A DNA stretch of 64,000 nucleotides, from the NCBI GenBank assembly GCA_036852015.1, contig JAANDG010000267.1:124150-188149 (forward strand), written 5' to 3'. The notes under the pieces were generated by a model, which saw nothing but the letters and a program-made list of their open reading frames with translations, was not told the DNA's origin and ran no database searches. Of this stretch, positions 59,944 through 64,000 are shown in pieces. Within the stretch, counting starts at the first letter, position 1. Each line of letters begins with the position of its first letter. The position numbers and the translations under genes are program-made. The stretch is from Pelodera strongyloides (taxonomy: Eukaryota > Nematoda > Chromadorea > Rhabditida > Rhabditidae).

Positions 59944-62900
59944 ATGGTAAGTAATTACGTATAATTGTAGCTATGCTAATTGGTATGCAAATGTCATGGT
60001 GCAAAATAGGCAGAGATAATGACCATTAGAGCGTTTCACGACATTTTTTTCTCAAATAATCATTTTGTTACGAGACTGCTCAAACCTCCGGTACGAATGA
60101 GCCGTAAAGAGATAAACGCAAAATTTTTGTTCTTTACGCTAATGAGAGTCGATGTAATGATTTGGCTAGAGAGATCACTATATTGTATAAGCTATCCTTG
60201 AGGCAACCCCGTCGTGTCTTTCGTAAATCTTCACTAGATGTGGTAAAAAATGAATACAACTAGTGGTTTGCCAAAATAAACATACCAAAATCATTCGCTA
60301 GATTAGCCAACAAAATACAGATCAAAATTGGGAAGATTGACACTGATAGTAAACAAATAGGTGTTATTTAACCTCATGTGGTATTATTTAATAAACAAAT
60401 AAATAAATAAATAAATAAATTATGAAACTCTAAATTAGAGAACACATGAATATCAATAATTTGCGATATATATATATATATGGGTTCAAAATATGACAGC
60501 ATTTTATGCTCTTCTCGTGTGGGAAGTTTGCCAAACCTCGGTTTGAACACCTTTTTTGGTTTATTTTATTTATACAGCTGCTAGCGCAGTTTCAAGCGAA
60601 CGACGCGTAGCATTTACTCATTATATATTATTACTAGGATTCTTTGTGATTTTTACAATGAGAACGTTCTAGTTTCACTGCTCAAAATTAATGTCTCAAT
60701 TTAAAGCGGTATAACAGCCGGTTTTTGAAACCTATGCTATGCTACGCTGGTGGTTATATTCTCATGTAGTGTAGGTAAATTAAATCACTGCGCGATAGTT
60801 CGCGATATTCTAGGCTAATTATATTCATTTGCATACAAAATATTGGAAAAAAGTTGTACAATGCAAGTTTCAAACGCCAGCCGTTATATCGCTGCACATT
60901 ATCGTTTACTGACTATGTATCATCAGACGGCTGAAAAACTCTTCTCCGACTGGAGGGGCCGAAAATTTGACACATAGAGCGATATAACAACCGGTTTTTT
61001 TAAACTTATGATGTGCCAGTACATTTCCATATGTTGTATGCTAATGACAATAATTATAAGTAAAAAATCGCGTTGCATACACTAAAAGTCAGCATCACAC
61101 GTTTAAAAAGCGGTTGTTATATTATACCGCTCTTGAAACAGTCAGAAGGAAAATCACAAAGTCTTGTGCTTACTTGAAGACCTACGAAAAAAATTGAAAT
61201 TCTTACACATATTGGAAACATATCTAATGAAATTGACTGAATTTATTGAACGAAAGAACCATTGGGGTTTTAACGAACGACGCAGGATGCTGTGCCGACT
61301 CTCGCTTTTTCAAAACCACATTCAAAAGAACTTTATTGTCAGTTAATAAATTCTAAGCTCTGGTCTACCAAGCCTTTGTGGTCTGAATTTGTACATACTA
61401 ATCAATCAATCAATAATATTACAATCAATAATATTTGTAATTAATAATATTATTGGTTCAGGGAGACGCCGTCGCTGATGCCTTGGAGCAGCTGACTCCC
61501 GAACAGATCGAACGTACGTATTCTCAAATAGTAAAATTCATCGTAAATTTCTTTGACACGGTCCACTGTTGATTTTGAAATGCAAATTAGTAATTCACTT
61601 CACATCTGTATGATCATGAGTTCCTGTTAAATGCTAAATCACAACAAATTTGTTATGGGGTTTCCATGTATGCCAAAAACAACTGTGCGTTCCCTTCCAA
61701 GTATAGAACAATTTACCGTATTTTCCCTGAATTGAATATTTGACATGAGAAATTAATACATGGGTCTCGCGAAGTCGTAAAATACGGTAAATTTGCCCGG
61801 ATACTTGGAAACCCCATTACCAACACTATGTAGTATCATAATCATGTAGTATCATATATATAACATAATCATGTAATATCATATAGTTTTGAACAATGTC
61901 CTAAAAGAGCGTTTTTCCTTTTAATAAATAAAACTAATTTTTTAGAGTTCCGCAAATACTTCAACATGTTCGACAAGGAGAATAAGGGATACATCCGCGC
62001 TTCTCAGGTCAGATATCGGACAATAATTACTACAAACTACAACTTAAGGACAGTTACAAACTACAACTTGAGGACAGTTACAAACTACAACTTAAGAACA
62101 GTTACAAACTACAACTTGAGGACAGTTACAAACTACAACTTGAGAACAATATTTACAGTGTCCTGTGGCGTTTTCACACACTTTTGATTTGCTAGAACGC
62201 CGCCGCGCGCAGCAAAATTATCAAAAACCGATAATTTAAATAATCAATATATTACAGGTCGGCCAAATCCTTCGTACAATGGGACAGGCGTTCGAGGAGA
62301 GAGATCTCAAGCAATTGATTAAGGAATTCGACACAGATGGTAATTAGCTTGAATGTCTAAAATATACTTGCAATAACTACTTATTGTCCTTACGTCGCAC
62401 CAATTCTCGTTCTAATCGATACAATGTTTGATACATTCACTTTAATAAGACTCAAATTGCTTTGAGACAACGTCTTGTTTCTTGTGTAATGTGCTGTGTT
62501 GTGGCAACTTCATATTGTGGAAACTTCATTAACATAATTTAGCATAAAAATAGAACACAATTAGAACCCGCATCGATAGTATTCGATAGTATCGATAGTA
62601 TCGATAGTATCGATAGTAATCGCATCGATAGTATCGATAGTAACGGTATTTCGCTTTAAAGCGAAATACCAGCCGGTTTTTGAAACGCATCTCAAATATC
62701 AGCATTATTATGCAGTTATGCTAAAAGGGGTCTATTGGGGTCTATTTTTCATTCAAATTTATGCTCATTTGCATATGAAGCATAGTAAAGCAGGGAGTAT
62801 TCGATGCGTTTCAAAAACCGGCCGGTATTTCGCTTTAAATATTCTGCTCAGGATCCGGTGAAATCGAGTTCGAGGAGTTCGCCGCCATGGTAGCCACATT

Positions 62901-64000
62901 CGTCGTTTCTGGAGCTGATGACGAAGGCCTGGAGGAGGAACTGAGAGAGGCATTCAGATTGTACGATAAGGAGGTGAGCAAGGGGAAAGTTGAGCACTCA
63001 CTCAAAGTGTGCCAGACGTGCGCCAGAAGTGCGCGATGAAAAAGTGTGGCTCCCACCTAGTTCGCAGTAAACTTACTATATGTTCGCCAGAAGTACGCGG
63101 TAATATTTGTTCGTGCACCAGCCTCCCACCAATTTACTATCGGTTTCCCAATTAATTGGTAATCAAGTCACTATATCAAAAACCACTCTTTGTCTTTGAT
63201 AATTTACTCCAAAACTACCGTACCCTATCAAATCTTGAATACCCAATCGATAGTCTTTGAAATCCTCGTTTACTTTTATTTACCAAATCATGAGAGCCCT
63301 CTGAAGCTTCGAGAGCTTTCTCTCTTTCTCGTTCCCTCTCTCTTTCTCTGTTTTCCTATCTCTCTCTTTCTCTCTCTCTCTCCCTCTCTCTCTCTCTCTC
63401 CCTCTCCTCCTCCTCACCAGGGTCAGAAAGAAAAGAATGTTTGACTTTGGTGAAAGCCTGTCACAAGAAGCGCTGTTGAGTGGGCGAAGAGTTGGAGGAA
63501 TCTCGGATATTCTTTTCTGAAAAGTGGGGGGATATCTGAGCTAGTGGCGGGCGTATAGCGGGTTTTTGAAGGGTTAATACATGCAAGTATTAAAAAATTA
63601 GGAAAAAGCTTCTCGCTTGCACACACATTTGGATTTGGTGGGATATGAATCTGCTGGCAAACTGAATAAGCGCCGGCACAGAGCTGCTCAATTTAGGTGA
63701 GCGATATTAGGTCTATGGGAAAGCAAAATACCTTACCTTAGATACCTTAGAGACTACTTCACAGCTCTTTCTCGTGAACAAAACTATTTTCCGAACTCCG
63801 CTAAAATAAACTTTCTTCAGTGAACATTGAGCATCCTGCGGTAGTGGTGTAGCTCCCATATTTTGAATTTAACAAGAATACTCGCCGCAAAGCCTTTGAA
63901 TAGACCCTAACGCCGTTGGTGTAAACAATCATTTGTGTATAGAATCACAGAGCTCATATTCATTTGGTTATTCTGGTTTAGACGCCAGTTTTTTCTAAAA
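59944..64000 (+). CDS. tnc-2: Troponin C (tnc-2 type), N-terminal half, runs off the window
   Basis: Exons 59944-59946 (ATG only), 61462-61513, 61946-62007, 62258-62339 and 62852-62973 join in phase to 107 codons; the next exon (expected to continue KE-GNGYI) is not before 64,000. The protein begins [18 protein letters not shown], then EF-hand 1 with loop [12 protein letters not shown], then [18 protein letters not shown] and EF-hand 2 with loop [12 protein letters not shown], and stops after [13 protein letters not shown], the entry to EF-hand 3. Loop 1 lacks acidic ligands at key positions, including Glu at position 12, so only loop 2 should bind calcium in this lobe, as in other invertebrate troponin C. 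The protein is the calcium sensor of the thin filament in striated-type muscle; the C. elegans tnc-2 form is pharyngeal, pat-10 is the body-wall form, and the residues here match the former. Donors are GTAAGT, GTACGT, GTCAGA, GTAATT and GTGAGC. Confidence 0.93.
60396..60421. repeat. (AAAT)n microsatellite
   Basis: Six AAAT units in the first troponin C intron. A short (TA)n run follows at about 60467-60480. Confidence 0.9.
60701..60896. mobile_element. TTAA palindrome (AGCGGTATAACAGCC type) in troponin C intron 1
   Basis: TTAA-AGCGGTATAACAGCCGG is mirrored by GCCAGCCGTTATATCGC. The centre has TATTCATTTGCATACAAAA. The right TTAA is lost. Confidence 0.75.
60976..61133. mobile_element. TTAA-type palindrome (AGCGATATAACAACC type) in troponin C intron 1
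   Basis: GAGCGATATAACAACCGG is mirrored by GCGGTTGTTATATTATACCGCTC. It is a relative of the element 80 nt upstream and has lost its TTAA ends. Confidence 0.65.
61655..61818. repeat. Inverted-repeat element with ATGGGGTTTCC ends in troponin C intron 2
   Basis: ATGGGGTTTCCATGTATGCC and CGGATACTTGGAAACCCCAT ends. The inner parts include TTTACCGTATTTTCC and AAAATACGGTAAATTTGCC. It is related by its ends to the element nested at 13.34-13.64 kb. Confidence 0.65.
62031..62150 (+). repeat. 24-bp tandem repeat right after troponin C exon 3
   Basis: Five units of TACAAACTACAACTTGAGGA plus CAGT, starting 24 nt after the donor. The unit length is a multiple of three and the exon's frame stays open through all copies. 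Confidence 0.9.
62574..62642. repeat. Short tandem repeat ATCGATAGT
   Basis: About seven units of GTATCGATA, with partial units, directly left of the palindromic element in troponin C intron 4. Confidence 0.9.
62656..62838. mobile_element. 180-bp TTAA palindrome (family D) in troponin C intron 4
   Basis: TTAA-AGCGAAATACCAGCCGG is mirrored by CCGGCCGGTATTTCGC-TTTAA, and it shares the GGGGTCTATTTTTCATTC interior with the copy at 38503. It ends 13 nt before exon 5 (62852). On its left a solo end (CGGTATTTCGC-TTTAA) shares the same TTAA. Confidence 0.85.
63318..63412. repeat. (CT)n tract in troponin C intron 5
   Basis: CT-rich stretch ending CTCCTCCTCCTCACCAG. The bases after this acceptor-like site (GGTCAGAAAG...) reach a stop after seven codons and do not match troponin C. 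Confidence 0.85.

Noticed and set aside
63416..63444. Acceptor-like CTCACCAG followed by GGTCAGAAAG as the next troponin C exon
   Set aside because: The frame ends after seven codons and lacks the expected GNGYI sequence of EF-hand 3.
1..64000. CRISPR arrays, operons, bacterial genes, rRNA
   Set aside because: All direct repeats are tandem microsatellites or minisatellites without spacers; coding sequence is intron-split and eukaryotic; no rRNA-like sequence was seen.
1..64000. Spliced-leader RNA, U6, let-7 or lin-4 family RNA genes
   Set aside because: The characteristic core sequences were looked for by eye and not found.

Overview
This is low-density eukaryotic DNA, almost certainly from a rhabditid nematode. 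The evidence is worm-type 3' splice sites (TTTCAG), very short exons, interstitial runs of the nematode telomere unit (GCCTAA) at about 1.87, 16.77 and 41.6 kb, and two genes that read as worm orthologues: the heterochronic zinc-finger regulator lin-29 and a tnc-2-type troponin C. Nearly all coding sequence is split into exons of 45-135 nt. The longest open frames are translations of (CT)n/(GA)n tracts and are not genes. Gene models below were built by hand from splice sites, reading phase and protein pattern.

Layout. (1) 103-1,622, plus strand: the last three exons of an unrecognised Ala/His- then Ser/Glu-rich acidic protein. (2) 1.7-10.2 kb: no gene recognised; large palindromic TTAA-flanked elements and microsatellites. 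(3) 10,301-14,003, plus: a complete six-exon gene for a 176-residue GPI-anchored Ly6/uPAR-like protein of the ODR-2/quiver type, with two apparent GC donor sites. (4) 15.1-15.4 kb: a tRNA-headed SINE. (5) 17,203 to at least 35,749, minus: lin-29, with five C2H2 fingers each split over small exons and two N-terminal exons more than 12 kb upstream; its 5' part carries a dense cluster of the octamer AAAGTGCA. (6) 36-59.9 kb: no complete gene, only orphan exon candidates (about 39.8, 40.7 and 50.8 kb), many palindromic elements, a 3 x 107 bp satellite and GA/CT tracts. (7) 59,944 to beyond the right edge, plus: the first five exons of troponin C.

Most of the interspersed repeat content belongs to related families of near-perfect palindromes (about 160-480 bp) bounded by TTAA, a piggyBac-like target signature. 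They occur inside introns of all four genes. Several lie 13-29 nt from a splice acceptor or stop codon, and several share one TTAA with a neighbouring element.

The genes show no operon-like coupling. Lin-29 (epidermal/vulval maturation regulator) and troponin C (muscle calcium switch) are functionally unrelated neighbours; to my knowledge both orthologues are on chromosome II in C. elegans, so their linkage probably reflects conserved chromosome content.
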